DNA of 64,000 nt from an uncultured Robinsoniella sp. Its GTDB lineage: Bacteria; Bacillota; Clostridia; Lachnospirales; Lachnospiraceae. The stretch lies in NCBI GenBank assembly GCA_900540475.1, contig UQGG01000035.1, positions 1-64,000 on the forward strand, written 5' to 3'. Below, piece after piece: positions 17,852 through 26,573 of this stretch. Every line of letters begins with the position of its first letter. The stretch's first letter is position 1. The position numbers were made by a program, and so were the translations under genes. A model generated the notes under the pieces. That model saw nothing but the letters and a program-made list of their open reading frames with translations. It made no database searches and had not been told where the DNA came from.

Positions 17852-18796
17852 ATGGATTATAAAAGCATAACACTTCATGAAGATTTTCGAATTGATCAGA
17901 TCGTCACCGTACATTATTTTGAATATACCAGTGACTTTAAATTTGATGGAGAATCCCATGATTTCTGGGAATTTTTATGTGTGGACAAAGGAGAGGTGTC
18001 GGTTATGTCCGACAGTCATAAGATATCTTTAAAAAAAGGAGACATTATATTTCATAAGCCAAACGAATTTCATAACGTCACAGCAAATGGGCTGACTGCG
18101 CCCAACCTGGTGGTAATTGCATTTATTTGTGATTCACCCCGCATGAGCTTTTTTGAAAATAAAATCCTGACCATCGGGGAAGTGGAAAGAAATCTGCTGG
18201 CATCAATCATTATCGAGGCAATGCATACCTTTTCATCACCTTTAGATGACCCTTATCTGGAAGAAATGGAAGTTAACCAGGATCATCCGTTTGGCAGCCA
18301 GCAGCTGATTAAAATTAATCTGGAACATATTCTGATTCAGCTTTATCGAAGATATACGGCACTGCAAAGCCTCACTCCCATCACCAAATCCATTAAAGCC
18401 AAAAATGATGAGGAAATCTATAACCGTATCATAAACTATCTGGAAGGAAATATGCAAAGCCAGTTAACCATAGAACAAATCTGCCGTGATAATCTGATCA
18501 GCCGGTCCCAGCTGCAAAAGCTATTCCGTGAAAAGAATAACTGCGGTATTATAGATTATTTTTGTAAAATAAAAATTGATGCTGCCAAGCAGCTGATCCG
18601 CAATAAGAATATGAATTTCACACAGATTGCAGATACCCTTGGATATACATCCATACATTATTTCAGCCGTCAATTTAAGAAAGTAACCGGGATGACCCCC
18701 AGTGAATACGCTTCCAGCATTAAAGTTTTTTCAGAGCGCCATGACGGCCTGCTGAATTCCAAACATACAGCTTCACATAAATCAAGCCCGGAATGA
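17852..18796 (+). CDS. AraC family transcriptional regulator with cupin sensor domain
   Basis: About 314 residues: an N-terminal cupin-like ligand domain (SHDFWEFLCVDKGEVSVM, KKGDIIFHKPNEFHN) and a C-terminal AraC double helix-turn-helix (LTIEQICRDNLISRSQLQKLFRE, then FTQIADTLGYTSIHYFSRQFKK). It should bind DNA in the cytoplasm in response to a small ligand, probably a sugar. The frame opens at 17807, but ATG at 17852 follows AAGGGGG at a normal distance and starts the conserved domain. It is divergent from the nucleotidyltransferase-kinase-galE operon, so that operon is the likely target. A rho-independent terminator overlaps its stop. Confidence 0.92.
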   Translation: MDYKSITLHEDFRIDQIVTVHYFEYTSDFKFDGESHDFWEFLCVDKGEVSVMSDSHKISLKKGDIIFHKPNEFHNVTANGLTAPNLVVIAFICDSPRMSFFENKILTIGEVERNLLASIIIEAMHTFSSPLDDPYLEEMEVNQDHPFGSQQLIKINLEHILIQLYRRYTALQSLTPITKSIKAKNDEEIYNRIINYLEGNMQSQLTIEQICRDNLISRSQLQKLFREKNNCGIIDYFCKIKIDAAKQLIRNKNMNFTQIADTLGYTSIHYFSRQFKKVTGMTPSEYASSIKVFSERHDGLLNSKHTASHKSSPE

Positions 18797-18815
18797 ATTT
18801 ATCCCGGGCTTCTTT
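18784..18815 (+). terminator. Terminator of the AraC gene
   Basis: An 8-9 bp GC-rich stem AAGCCCGG/CCGGGCTT (18784-18791, 18804-18811) followed by CTTTT. The stop codon at 18794-18796 is in its loop. Confidence 0.8.
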
Positions 18816-18866
18816 TAAACAGATACTTTCTCTATCATGACATTCGGAGTTTCTATTATTAACCTA

Positions 18867-20057
18867 TTATCTTCTCTTTAAAAAATCAGGAATCTGAATG
18901 TTTTTCTCAGCTACGTTGCTTTCCGGAGTTCTTAACTTCCCAACAGAAGAACTTGGAGTTGAAGTTCTTGTGTTCTGAGGCGCCGTACTTCTGCCTGGTG
19001 CTGCAGACTTCTGGAAACCAAATCCTGTATTCTGCTTTTCTTTTCCAGCGAAAGAACTGCTGTACTCCGGCACAATCTTTTTATTCACAGATGGCTGTGA
19101 ACCTGCGTGCTCGTCCAATCCTGTTGCAATCACCGTAATGCTTGCTTCATCTGCATAAGTATCATCATACATCGCACCAAAGATAATATTGGCATCATCT
19201 CCGGTAAGTTCCTGTACATAACTTGCTGCATCATTGGCATCCATCAGAGAAATATCACCGGAAATATTGATAATTACATGAGATGCTCCTTCAATCGTAG
19301 TCTCCAGAAGCGGACTGGATACTGCCTGTTTCACAGCTTCTAATGCCTTATCATCGCCCTTAGCCTGTCCGATACCGATATGTGCAATTCCCTTATCTGT
19401 CATTACAGTCTGAACATCTGCAAAGTCCAGATTGATAAGTGCCGGTAAATTAATCAGGTCTGTAATTCCCTGAACCGCCTGCTGCAGAACTTCATCGGCT
19501 TTTTTAAGTGCTTCCGGCATCGTAGTTCTTCTGTCCACGATCTCCAGTAATTTATCATTTGGAATCACAATTAAAGTATCCACGTTGTCCTTTAATTTTT
19601 CAATCCCTGTCAGGGCATTATTCATACGTGTCTTTGCTTCAAAACGGAAAGGTTTTGTTACAACACCAACGGTAAGAATTCCCATCTCTTTAGCCAGACC
19701 TGCTACAACCGGAGCTGCACCTGTTCCTGTTCCGCCACCCATACCACAGGTAACGAATACCATGTCAGAACCCTGCATAGCCTGTTTTAATTCTTCTGCA
19801 CTTTCCTCAGCAGCCTGCTGCCCAACCTGAGGCTGTGCTCCTGCGCCGAGTCCTTTTGTTAATTTCTCACCAATCTGAATTGTAGTAGGCGCTTTGCATA
19901 ACTGCAATGCCTGCTTATCTGTGTTCACACCGATAAATTCTACTCCTCCAATTGTATCGTCCACCATTCTATTTACAGCATTATTGCCTGCACCGCCCAC
20001 TCCAATTACAATAATCTTCGCAGCGGATTCAGCTTCGTTTGTCATAATCTCTAACAA
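18867..20057 (-). CDS. ftsZ: Cell division GTPase FtsZ
   Basis: The tubulin homologue that forms the division ring. About 396 residues: GVGGAGNNAVNRM near residue 19, the GTP signature GGGTGTG at 107-113 within MGGGTGTGAAPVVAG, the T7 loop NLDFADV, a variable linker rich in Ser/Thr/Pro, and the conserved C-terminal peptide IQIPDFLKRR that binds membrane anchors. The frame opens at 20099, but TTG at 20057 has GGAGG at 8 bases and yields MLEIMTNEAES. No ftsA gene is adjacent. It follows ftsQ after a 331-base gap holding its own promoter, so it is not simply the tail of the dcw transcript. Confidence 0.98.
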   Translation of the reverse strand: MLEIMTNEAESAAKIIVIGVGGAGNNAVNRMVDDTIGGVEFIGVNTDKQALQLCKAPTTIQIGEKLTKGLGAGAQPQVGQQAAEESAEELKQAMQGSDMVFVTCGMGGGTGTGAAPVVAGLAKEMGILTVGVVTKPFRFEAKTRMNNALTGIEKLKDNVDTLIVIPNDKLLEIVDRRTTMPEALKKADEVLQQAVQGITDLINLPALINLDFADVQTVMTDKGIAHIGIGQAKGDDKALEAVKQAVSSPLLETTIEGASHVIINISGDISLMDANDAASYVQELTGDDANIIFGAMYDDTYADEASITVIATGLDEHAGSQPSVNKKIVPEYSSSFAGKEKQNTGFGFQKSAAPGRSTAPQNTRTSTPSSSVGKLRTPESNVAEKNIQIPDFLKRR

Positions 20058-20102
20058 GGGTATTTCCTCCTTCTCGTATCTGTACATTCTAAAATTCATT
20101 TA

Positions 20103-20175
20103 CAGTTTGGACAATATCATCCCAGTATCCAAACTGCATTTATTATATAATATAGTTTTTTCACAAATTAATCAA
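20103..20175 (-). promoter_or_regulatory. ftsZ promoter and leader hairpin
   Basis: On the minus strand TTGATT (20175-20170), 17 bases and TATTAT (20152-20147) form a likely sigma-A promoter about 90 bases before ftsZ. Just downstream a 9-bp inverted repeat (20103-20111 with 20128-20136) would fold in the leader. The remaining 20176-20388 holds nothing I can name, apart from a degenerate 0A-like heptamer at 20273. Confidence 0.55.
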
Positions 20176-20388
20176 GTAGATTTTTAAATTTCATTGTTTT
20201 TTTAAGCATTCTTCATAAAATCCTAACATATATAAAAGATTATACATATCAGATCCGATTTCATACTGCCGTAATCGACAAAAACAGGGAATTTCTGCCA
20301 TTGACGGTAAAATGGATACCTCCCGTACAATGAATTTTCAGATAGCCTAATGGATTAAGCTTCAAAATCCAATACATTATTCTGTGAA

Positions 20389-21396
20389 TTAATTCAAGAT
20401 ATATGCACCGGTATAGGGATCAATATATCCATATCCGTCTGTAATAACTTGTCCGTCATCTCCCAGATACTGCTGCGTCATATCACTGGTTACATTCCCC
20501 GCATCATCGGTATAAACCTCATTCCCCGCAGCATCCTTGGAAACTTTGCCGGACTCACCTTTATAACTGCTTCCTGCGCTCTTTCCCGTTTCACTTTCTG
20601 ACTCGCTCTCGGATTCACCCTCTTCTTTATCCCCGCCGTCTTTCTTGCCATTTCCCTTCTTAAAAATAGCCGTACTGGAATCTGAGGTGAAATTTTCCAG
20701 ATCTAGAGTTCCCTCCATGGAAGACATTTTCGGATAAATCGCCTTGAGATTAGAAATCTTATCTTCCAGGTTCTTATTCTGCCCAAGCAGTACCGTATTC
20801 TTTTCAAAATACAGGGACATTGCATTCTCTTCATCAAAATGGATTTCATCCGGAAGAATTTCATTCTTATTTAAAAGCTGCGCCAGAGTTACCACTGACT
20901 TAAACAGCTCCTTATCTTCTATCGGCAGTTTTCCAAGTACTTCCACTTTACCAAGTGTAACACCGGAAATCATGGGAACTCCCTCTCTCACTTCCTGAGA
21001 GTTCTCCATGACAACTCCGTCCTTATCGAAGTATACATTGGAACCAGCCGTTTGGATATATCCCACGATGGTCTTTTCATAAACCTGAATACGGACTTTA
21101 TACGGAGACAGCATCTCTATTTCCACCGCACTTAAAAAAGGAAGTTCTTCCTGGATATTGGCATGGCTGTATTTCCATGTCAGATAAATCGAATTTTGTG
21201 CCATAGAATCTGACATCACCATTTTCTTTATCTCATCTGCCGTATAATAATCATTCCCCACTACTTCCACTTCCTGAATGCGGAACAATCCAAATACCAC
21301 GATTGCACTTATTAATAGAAGTGCCACAACCGATAAGGCAGCTATTTTTCCAATTTTTCTCCTTCTCTTCTTCTTTCTTTTGTAGCCCTGCTCCAT
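20389..21396 (-). CDS. ftsQ: Cell division protein FtsQ/DivIB
   Basis: A 335-residue bitopic membrane protein of the divisome. A very basic N-terminus (YKRKKKRRRKIGK) precedes one membrane segment (AALSVVALLLISAIVVFGLF); then comes the extracytoplasmic POTRA domain (IQEVEVVGNDYYTADEI) and the FtsQ domain (YKVRIQVYEKTIVGYI). The C-terminal tail is low-complexity, with an alternating Glu-Ser stretch and Gly/Asp/Tyr-rich end, longer than in many relatives. GTG at 21405 is in frame, but ATG at 21396 has AGGTG at 6 bases. It partners FtsL and FtsB-type proteins; ftsL is at 30.5 kb in the same cluster. Confidence 0.9.
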   Translation of the reverse strand: MEQGYKRKKKRRRKIGKIAALSVVALLLISAIVVFGLFRIQEVEVVGNDYYTADEIKKMVMSDSMAQNSIYLTWKYSHANIQEELPFLSAVEIEMLSPYKVRIQVYEKTIVGYIQTAGSNVYFDKDGVVMENSQEVREGVPMISGVTLGKVEVLGKLPIEDKELFKSVVTLAQLLNKNEILPDEIHFDEENAMSLYFEKNTVLLGQNKNLEDKISNLKAIYPKMSSMEGTLDLENFTSDSSTAIFKKGNGKKDGGDKEEGESESESESETGKSAGSSYKGESGKVSKDAAGNEVYTDDAGNVTSDMTQQYLGDDGQVITDGYGYIDPYTGAYILN

Positions 21397-21435
21397 ATTA
21401 ATCACCTGTATCCTCTCATTTTAAAACAATTTGTG

Positions 21436-21472
21436 ACTATCTGACCCTGTTCCCCATACTCCGTCAGATAGT
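21436..21472 (-). promoter_or_regulatory. Stem-loop between murA and ftsQ
   Basis: A perfect 10-bp inverted repeat (21436-21445 with 21463-21472) begins at the murA stop codon. The minus-strand sequence after it (CACAAATTGTTTT) is a poor U-run, so partial terminator or RNA-processing site are both possible. Confidence 0.45.
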
Positions 21473-22734
21473 TACTCCGTTATTTCTATAGGAGAGATCC
21501 TGGCTCCCAATGCCTTCAGATCTTCACAGATATCTACATATCCCCTATCAATAAAATGTTTATTGCTGATTCTTGTAACTCCCTCTGCCATCAGACCTGC
21601 GATGGTAAGTGCAGCTCCTCCCCGAAGTTCGCTTGCCTGCACATCACAGCCTGTCAGCCTATCTACGCCTTCAATACGTGCTTCCATAGAATCCGTAAAC
21701 ACCCTGGCTCCCATCTTGTTCAGCTCTTCTGCCACATGAAATCTGGCTTCAAAAACCGTTTCCCGTATGCAGCTGTTTCCCCTTGCCATGCATAGAACTG
21801 CCATAAGCTGTGACTGCAGGTCCGTAGGAAAACCCGGATATGGATTCGTCTCTATAAACGGAATCGGCGCACCTGCCCTTCTGGCATCTACCTTCAGACA
21901 ATTGCGGTTCCATCTTAAGGATGCTCCCATTTTGCCTGAAAGATATAATATATTCTTTATCTGGTCTACCGGTGCATTCCACAGTGTGACACATCCCCGG
22001 CTTCCCAATGCTGCTAAGACATAGGTTCCGGCAACAATTCTGTCCGGTCCCATTGTATATTCTGAATCATGCAGCCTGTCAACACCACGGATGCAGATAC
22101 AGTCACTTCCCATCCCTGTTATTCTGGCCCCTTTTTTGTTTAAAAATACGGCTAATTCTACAATTTCCGGTTCTCTCGCAGCACCTGTCAGAACCGTCGT
22201 TCCTTTTGCCAGTACCGCTCCTAAAATTATATTTTCCGTGGCTCCCACACTTGGGAAACGCAAATGAATTCTGGCACCACAAAGATCCTTTGTCTGTGCC
22301 AGAAGCAAACCTTCCTGCTCCTCTATGCAAACCCCCATCTGCCTGAAAGCCTGTAAATGCAGATCAATTGGCCTCGCTCCGATTGTGCAGCCTCCCGGAT
22401 AAGGTACGTGAGCTTCCTTAAGCCTTCCAAGAAGGCTTCCTAATAAAATAATAGATGAACGCAGCTTTCCCGCATGATCTGCCGGAACATCACACCGTTC
22501 CAGACAGGATGCATTGATCATTAGCGTATCATCCGTCCAGCACACACGGCATCCCAATTGTTTTAGTATCTCTACCATATACATAACGTCCTGAATTTTC
22601 GGACAATTATGAAGAACAGTGATTCCATCATGCAGAATTGTTCCTGCTATAATGGGGAGTATGGCATTTTTCGAGCCTTGTATCGCGATTTCCCCGTGCA
22701 ACGGATGACCACCCAGAACTTTTATACCATCCAA
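21472..22734 (-). CDS. murA: UDP-N-acetylglucosamine 1-carboxyvinyltransferase
   Basis: The 420-residue EPSP-synthase-fold enzyme catalysing the first committed step of peptidoglycan synthesis: it adds enolpyruvate from PEP to UDP-GlcNAc. Visible are QGSKNAILPIIAG at residues 19-31, the active-site Cys116 in PGGCTIGARPIDLH (the fosfomycin target), and NPYPGFPTDLQSQ. It uses a TTG start at 22734 with GGAGG 8 bases upstream. In many dcw clusters the position between ftsW and ftsQ is taken by murG, murC or murB; here murA takes it. Firmicutes often have a second murA elsewhere. Confidence 0.97.
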   Translation of the reverse strand: MDGIKVLGGHPLHGEIAIQGSKNAILPIIAGTILHDGITVLHNCPKIQDVMYMVEILKQLGCRVCWTDDTLMINASCLERCDVPADHAGKLRSSIILLGSLLGRLKEAHVPYPGGCTIGARPIDLHLQAFRQMGVCIEEQEGLLLAQTKDLCGARIHLRFPSVGATENIILGAVLAKGTTVLTGAAREPEIVELAVFLNKKGARITGMGSDCICIRGVDRLHDSEYTMGPDRIVAGTYVLAALGSRGCVTLWNAPVDQIKNILYLSGKMGASLRWNRNCLKVDARRAGAPIPFIETNPYPGFPTDLQSQLMAVLCMARGNSCIRETVFEARFHVAEELNKMGARVFTDSMEARIEGVDRLTGCDVQASELRGGAALTIAGLMAEGVTRISNKHFIDRGYVDICEDLKALGARISPIEITE

Positions 22735-22812
22735 GTAAGATTCCTCCGATAACTTCTAATGACCGCTATCAGGCGGCCATTAAACCCATATATCTCATTA
22801 TATGCACGGAAT

Positions 22813-23892
22813 CTATTTTTGCCACCGGCTGACACTAAGCGCCAGCCCCATTTCCGACAGCAGGAAAAGTACCGAAGTTCCTCCGTAACTGATAAACGGC
22901 AGAGTAATACCGGTATTGGGGATTGTATTTGTTACAACTGCTATATTAAGCATAACCTGAATCGCGATATGCCCCATAACGCCCACTGCTATGAGCGATC
23001 CAAACAAGTCCTTGGCATGAGTTGCGATCACCATAAAACGCCAGATCATAACTATAAATATGATAATCAGTATAATGGCTCCTGTGAGTCCTAATTCTTC
23101 ACAGATAATGGAAAAAATCATGTCGTTTTGTGCTTCCGGCACGAACCCCAGCTTCTGAATGCTCTCACCCAGACCTCTGCCAAACAGACCGCCGGAACCA
23201 ATTGCGTATAATCCCTGGATTGTTTGAAAACCCTTTTCAAAATTCTCCGGATTCTTCCAGATCGCAAGACGTTCCAGACGATAGGATTCCATACTCAGAA
23301 AAATACTGATAAATCCAATTCCAACGCCGCCAATCCAGATAAACTGCAGATATTTCGGATTGGATACAAAAATCAGAATAACTGCGATCCCCAGGATAAT
23401 AATTGCCGTACTCAGATTATTCGTTCCAACCAATCCCACGATCGGCAGCACCAGACCAATAACCATGGAGATCAGGAATACATTGCCCCGTTTCTTTTTC
23501 TGGCTGCTGACCATATACGCCAAAAACAATATGACCGCCAGCTTAGCAAACTCCGATGGCTGGAAAGACAGCGGTCCAAGAGACAGCCATCTCTTTGAAC
23601 CATTATAAGAATCTCCGAAGATCAGTACCGCCCCGGATAACGCAAGGGACAACAGATAAGCATAGAGTGCAAATTTCCCGAAAATGTGGTAATCCATTCT
23701 GGATACGATGAGCATTGCCACAACTCCCAGGATTGTTGCAAATAATTGTTTTTTAAAATAATAACCCGGATCAGCGAACTTAACCTGGCCATTATATGCG
23801 CTTGTACTATAGAGTGTTATTAAACCAAAGCAAATTAAGAAAAACACGATTATCAGTAGTGTGTAGTCCTGTCTTTTCACACCTTGATTCAA
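22813..23892 (-). CDS. ftsW: FtsW/SpoVE family peptidoglycan polymerase
   Basis: A 359-residue SEDS protein with about ten membrane segments, a lipid II glycosyltransferase that works with a class B penicillin-binding protein at the septum. The signature NNLSTAIIILGIAVI, the segment AYMVSSQKKKRG, and the C-terminal FISYGGTSVLFLLSEMGLALS are characteristic. The start is TTG at 23892 with AAGGAG at 7 bases. Only one SEDS gene is in this cluster, beside two class B PBPs (ftsI and spoVD), so it may serve in division, sporulation or both; SpoVE would be an equally fair name. Confidence 0.94.
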   Translation of the reverse strand: MNQGVKRQDYTLLIIVFFLICFGLITLYSTSAYNGQVKFADPGYYFKKQLFATILGVVAMLIVSRMDYHIFGKFALYAYLLSLALSGAVLIFGDSYNGSKRWLSLGPLSFQPSEFAKLAVILFLAYMVSSQKKKRGNVFLISMVIGLVLPIVGLVGTNNLSTAIIILGIAVILIFVSNPKYLQFIWIGGVGIGFISIFLSMESYRLERLAIWKNPENFEKGFQTIQGLYAIGSGGLFGRGLGESIQKLGFVPEAQNDMIFSIICEELGLTGAIILIIIFIVMIWRFMVIATHAKDLFGSLIAVGVMGHIAIQVMLNIAVVTNTIPNTGITLPFISYGGTSVLFLLSEMGLALSVSRWQK

Positions 23893-23915
23893 ACCATCAC
23901 TCCTTTTTTATTTCA

Positions 23916-25274
23916 TTAATGTAGATGTCTCACATGCTCTTTAAAGACCCGGCCCCGCTCTTCATAATTGGGAAACATGCCCCAGCTTGCACATGCAGGG
24001 GAAAGTAAAACCGCATCACCCGGATTGGCCTTTTTTGCACAGATATCAATTGCTTCTTCCAGTGAATCTGCCAGAATAATGTCATTGAAACCACATCTTT
24101 TTGCCGCTTCTGCAATCTTCTCTCTCGTCTGCCCGATCAATACCAGGAAACGAACCTTTCCGTCAAAAGAACGGATCCACTCTTCATAGGAAGAGTTTTT
24201 ATCATAGCCTCCCCCGATAAGCAGAGTCGGACGGTCCATCGCCTGGATTCCTTTAATTGCGGCATCCGGATTCGTTCCCTTTGAATCATTATAATATGCT
24301 ACGCCGCGAACCTTCGTCACATATTCAATTCGATGTTCTACAGCCGTAAATTTTGTGAGTACATAGTGGATTTCTTCGAGCGGCACCTGCAAAGCGATCG
24401 CCATTGCCGCAGCCGCCATAATATTTTCATAGTTATGCCTTCCCGGAAGTTTTAACTCGCTTATCTGGCATACCGTGATTTTATTTGTACCATCATTGTA
24501 CTCAATGGCTCCATCATTTATGTAAATGCCCTTATCTAATGTACGCAGGCTGCTGAAAAATAATACCTTGCAATTTAGCGTTTTTCCAAAATCTCTTAAG
24601 AGCTCATCTTCATAATTCAGAACACAGGTATCTTCTGCTCCCTGGTTTGCGGTAATACTCTCCTTTACCCGGATGTATTCTTCCATGGTATGATGCCGGT
24701 CCAGATGATCCGGTGTTATATTTAAAACCGCACTCACATTCGGACGGAATGAATGAATTGTTTCCAGCTGAAAGCTGCTGATTTCCGCAACCGTAACTGC
24801 TTCCGGTGACATTTCCAGTGCAACCTGTGTATAGGGGTTCCCGATATTGCCAACAACATATACTTCCCTGGCATGATACTTCATAATCTCCCCAAGCAGA
24901 CTGGTTGTCGTAGTCTTGCCATTGGTTCCGGTAATTGCAAGTACCTTCCCTTTACTGTTTACATAGGCAAGCTCCACTTCTCCCCAGATGGGAATTCCTT
25001 TATCCCTCATTTCATTCACAAGAGGAAGGTCCGTAGGGACACCCGGGCTTAAAACAACCAGATCCAGGGCTTCCATAATCTCTTTTGGAAGATCTCCGAT
25101 TATAATCTCCCCATTGCTGCCCTCCGGCAGTCTTTTACTGATCTCATCTTTCGTCAGCTTTTTATTTCCATCATACAGGACTGGTTTTGCTTGTACTTTT
25201 TCCAATAATTCCACCGCGCCTATACCGCTGATTCCGGTACCAAATACAAGAACTTTCTTGTCCTTTAATTCCAT
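23916..25274 (-). CDS. murD: UDP-N-acetylmuramoyl-L-alanine:D-glutamate ligase
   Basis: A 452-residue cytoplasmic Mur ligase adding D-Glu to UDP-MurNAc-L-Ala with ATP. N-terminal Rossmann-like block (KVLVFGTGISGIGAVELL), ATP loop ITGTNGKTTTTSLLGE near residue 116, the substrate motif LNITPDHLDRH and the C-terminal PTLLIGGGYDKN, DAVLLSPACASWGMF. Length matches the family. The ATG at 25274 follows AGGAGG. It lies between mraY (139 bases upstream) and ftsW (23 bases downstream), the usual order. Confidence 0.97.
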   Translation of the reverse strand: MELKDKKVLVFGTGISGIGAVELLEKVQAKPVLYDGNKKLTKDEISKRLPEGSNGEIIIGDLPKEIMEALDLVVLSPGVPTDLPLVNEMRDKGIPIWGEVELAYVNSKGKVLAITGTNGKTTTTSLLGEIMKYHAREVYVVGNIGNPYTQVALEMSPEAVTVAEISSFQLETIHSFRPNVSAVLNITPDHLDRHHTMEEYIRVKESITANQGAEDTCVLNYEDELLRDFGKTLNCKVLFFSSLRTLDKGIYINDGAIEYNDGTNKITVCQISELKLPGRHNYENIMAAAAMAIALQVPLEEIHYVLTKFTAVEHRIEYVTKVRGVAYYNDSKGTNPDAAIKGIQAMDRPTLLIGGGYDKNSSYEEWIRSFDGKVRFLVLIGQTREKIAEAAKRCGFNDIILADSLEEAIDICAKKANPGDAVLLSPACASWGMFPNYEERGRVFKEHVRHLH

Positions 25275-25413
25275 TGTTATCCTCCTAACCGGCCGATTAC
25301 TATTTCAAACCGCATGTTCTTATCTCATCTTGAATTTGTTTTTCATCTGTAACTGCTGTGATGATGTAGTGCTGCTATCTGACGGCTATCCGCCCCTGAA
25401 TTTCAAGCACTCC

Positions 25414-26379
25414 TTAAGAAAGGATCAGAAGCCCTACCAGACACAATAACGCCGTTACAACGGTAAATACAGCCACTACCTGGGTTTCTGACCATCCGCA
25501 CAATTCAAAGTGGTGATGTATCGGAGCCATTTTGAAAAATCTCTTGCCGCCAGTCTTCTTAAAATAAGTAACCTGGATCATAACGGACATTACTTCCACC
25601 AGGTAAATCAAACCTACGATAATAATGATCCACGGCATCCGAAGAGCATAGGCACAGCCCGCCACAAAGCCTCCCAGAGCCAGTGAGCCGGTATCTCCCA
25701 TGAATACCTTAGCCGGATGGGCATTAAACAATAAAAATCCCAGCAATGCCCCTACAACAGCTGCTGTGATGGGTTGAATCCCGCCTTTGTAAGCAATGGA
25801 TACGACTGTAAAAAATACAGCGACCATGGTGGTCACGCCGGTAGCCAGGCCATCCAGGCCATCCGTAAAGTTGACACCGTTTACCGTTCCGATAACTGCA
25901 ATATAAACAAGAGGAATGGCAATTGGTTTAAAATCAATAAAAGTCCCTTTATCAAAAGGATTCATGATTGTAAGACCGGATGGATCTACAATAAGAATAT
26001 ATGCCAGGAAAACGGTTGTAATTACAATCTGTCCCAACATCTTCTGCCATGGAAGCAGTCCGTCAGACCGTCTTAGAACAACTTTCAGATAATCATCTAA
26101 AAATCCGATGATTCCAAAACCAAGAGTCAAAAATAAAACCGGTATGATCTGCGGATAACTTTTCACAAAAAACAGTGAGGTTGACAGAACACTGATTAAA
26201 ATAATCAAACCTCCCATTGTAGGAGTCCCTGCCTTTTTTAAATGAGACTGGACGCCGTCTGTCCGCTCCGTCTGTCCCACTTTCAGCTTCCGTAAAAATG
26301 GAATTACAAAAGGGCTAAGTGCTACACTGACGACAAATGCCGCCAATAATGGAATAATAACTTCAGTACCAATAATCAT
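25414..26379 (-). CDS. mraY: Phospho-N-acetylmuramoyl-pentapeptide transferase
   Basis: A 321-residue polytopic membrane enzyme making lipid I from UDP-MurNAc-pentapeptide and undecaprenyl phosphate. Seen: FLDDYLKV (Asp-Asp pair), VNFTDGLDGLATG, AKVFMGDTGSLALGG and MAPIHHHFELCGW. About ten hydrophobic segments. The frame extends to 26475, but that extension would be encoded by a palindromic repeat; ATG at 26379 with GAGGTG just upstream is the right start. Confidence 0.97.
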   Translation of the reverse strand: MIIGTEVIIPLLAAFVVSVALSPFVIPFLRKLKVGQTERTDGVQSHLKKAGTPTMGGLIILISVLSTSLFFVKSYPQIIPVLFLTLGFGIIGFLDDYLKVVLRRSDGLLPWQKMLGQIVITTVFLAYILIVDPSGLTIMNPFDKGTFIDFKPIAIPLVYIAVIGTVNGVNFTDGLDGLATGVTTMVAVFFTVVSIAYKGGIQPITAAVVGALLGFLLFNAHPAKVFMGDTGSLALGGFVAGCAYALRMPWIIIIVGLIYLVEVMSVMIQVTYFKKTGGKRFFKMAPIHHHFELCGWSETQVVAVFTVVTALLCLVGLLILS

Positions 26380-26423
26380 AATACACCTCGTAAATTCTTT
26401 CGCTATTTGTAGACATACTCCGA

Positions 26424-26512
26424 AGCGTGTCTGAATTCTAGTGCCGCCCGGCGCAAATACGCCACTATATAGCACCCGCTATCTACGCCAGCAGATTTCA
26501 GACACACTCTAG
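26424..26512. repeat. Palindromic repeat family, composite copy (C)
   Basis: Outer arms AGCGTGTCTGAA (26424-26435) and its inverse within 26496-26512 (ending CTCTAG) enclose a 57-base module (26438-26494). That module matches the inverse of 48557-48613 at about 51 of 57 positions. It lies between the spoVD stop side and the mraY start, in the dcw operon. Confidence 0.85.
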
Positions 26513-26573
26513 ATTAGTATAAACTTTTTTTGCCTATTAATCAACCTTGAAATCAAAAAATTGGGGTTGTTCC

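Noticed and set aside
20273..20279. Spo0A-box-like heptamer upstream of ftsZ
   Set aside because: A single 6-of-7 match without a tandem partner and far from the predicted promoter is expected by chance.
26380..26475. N-terminal extension of MraY
   Set aside because: The extra 32 codons run through palindromic repeat C, and the ATG at 26379 has a ribosome binding site and the family N-terminus.
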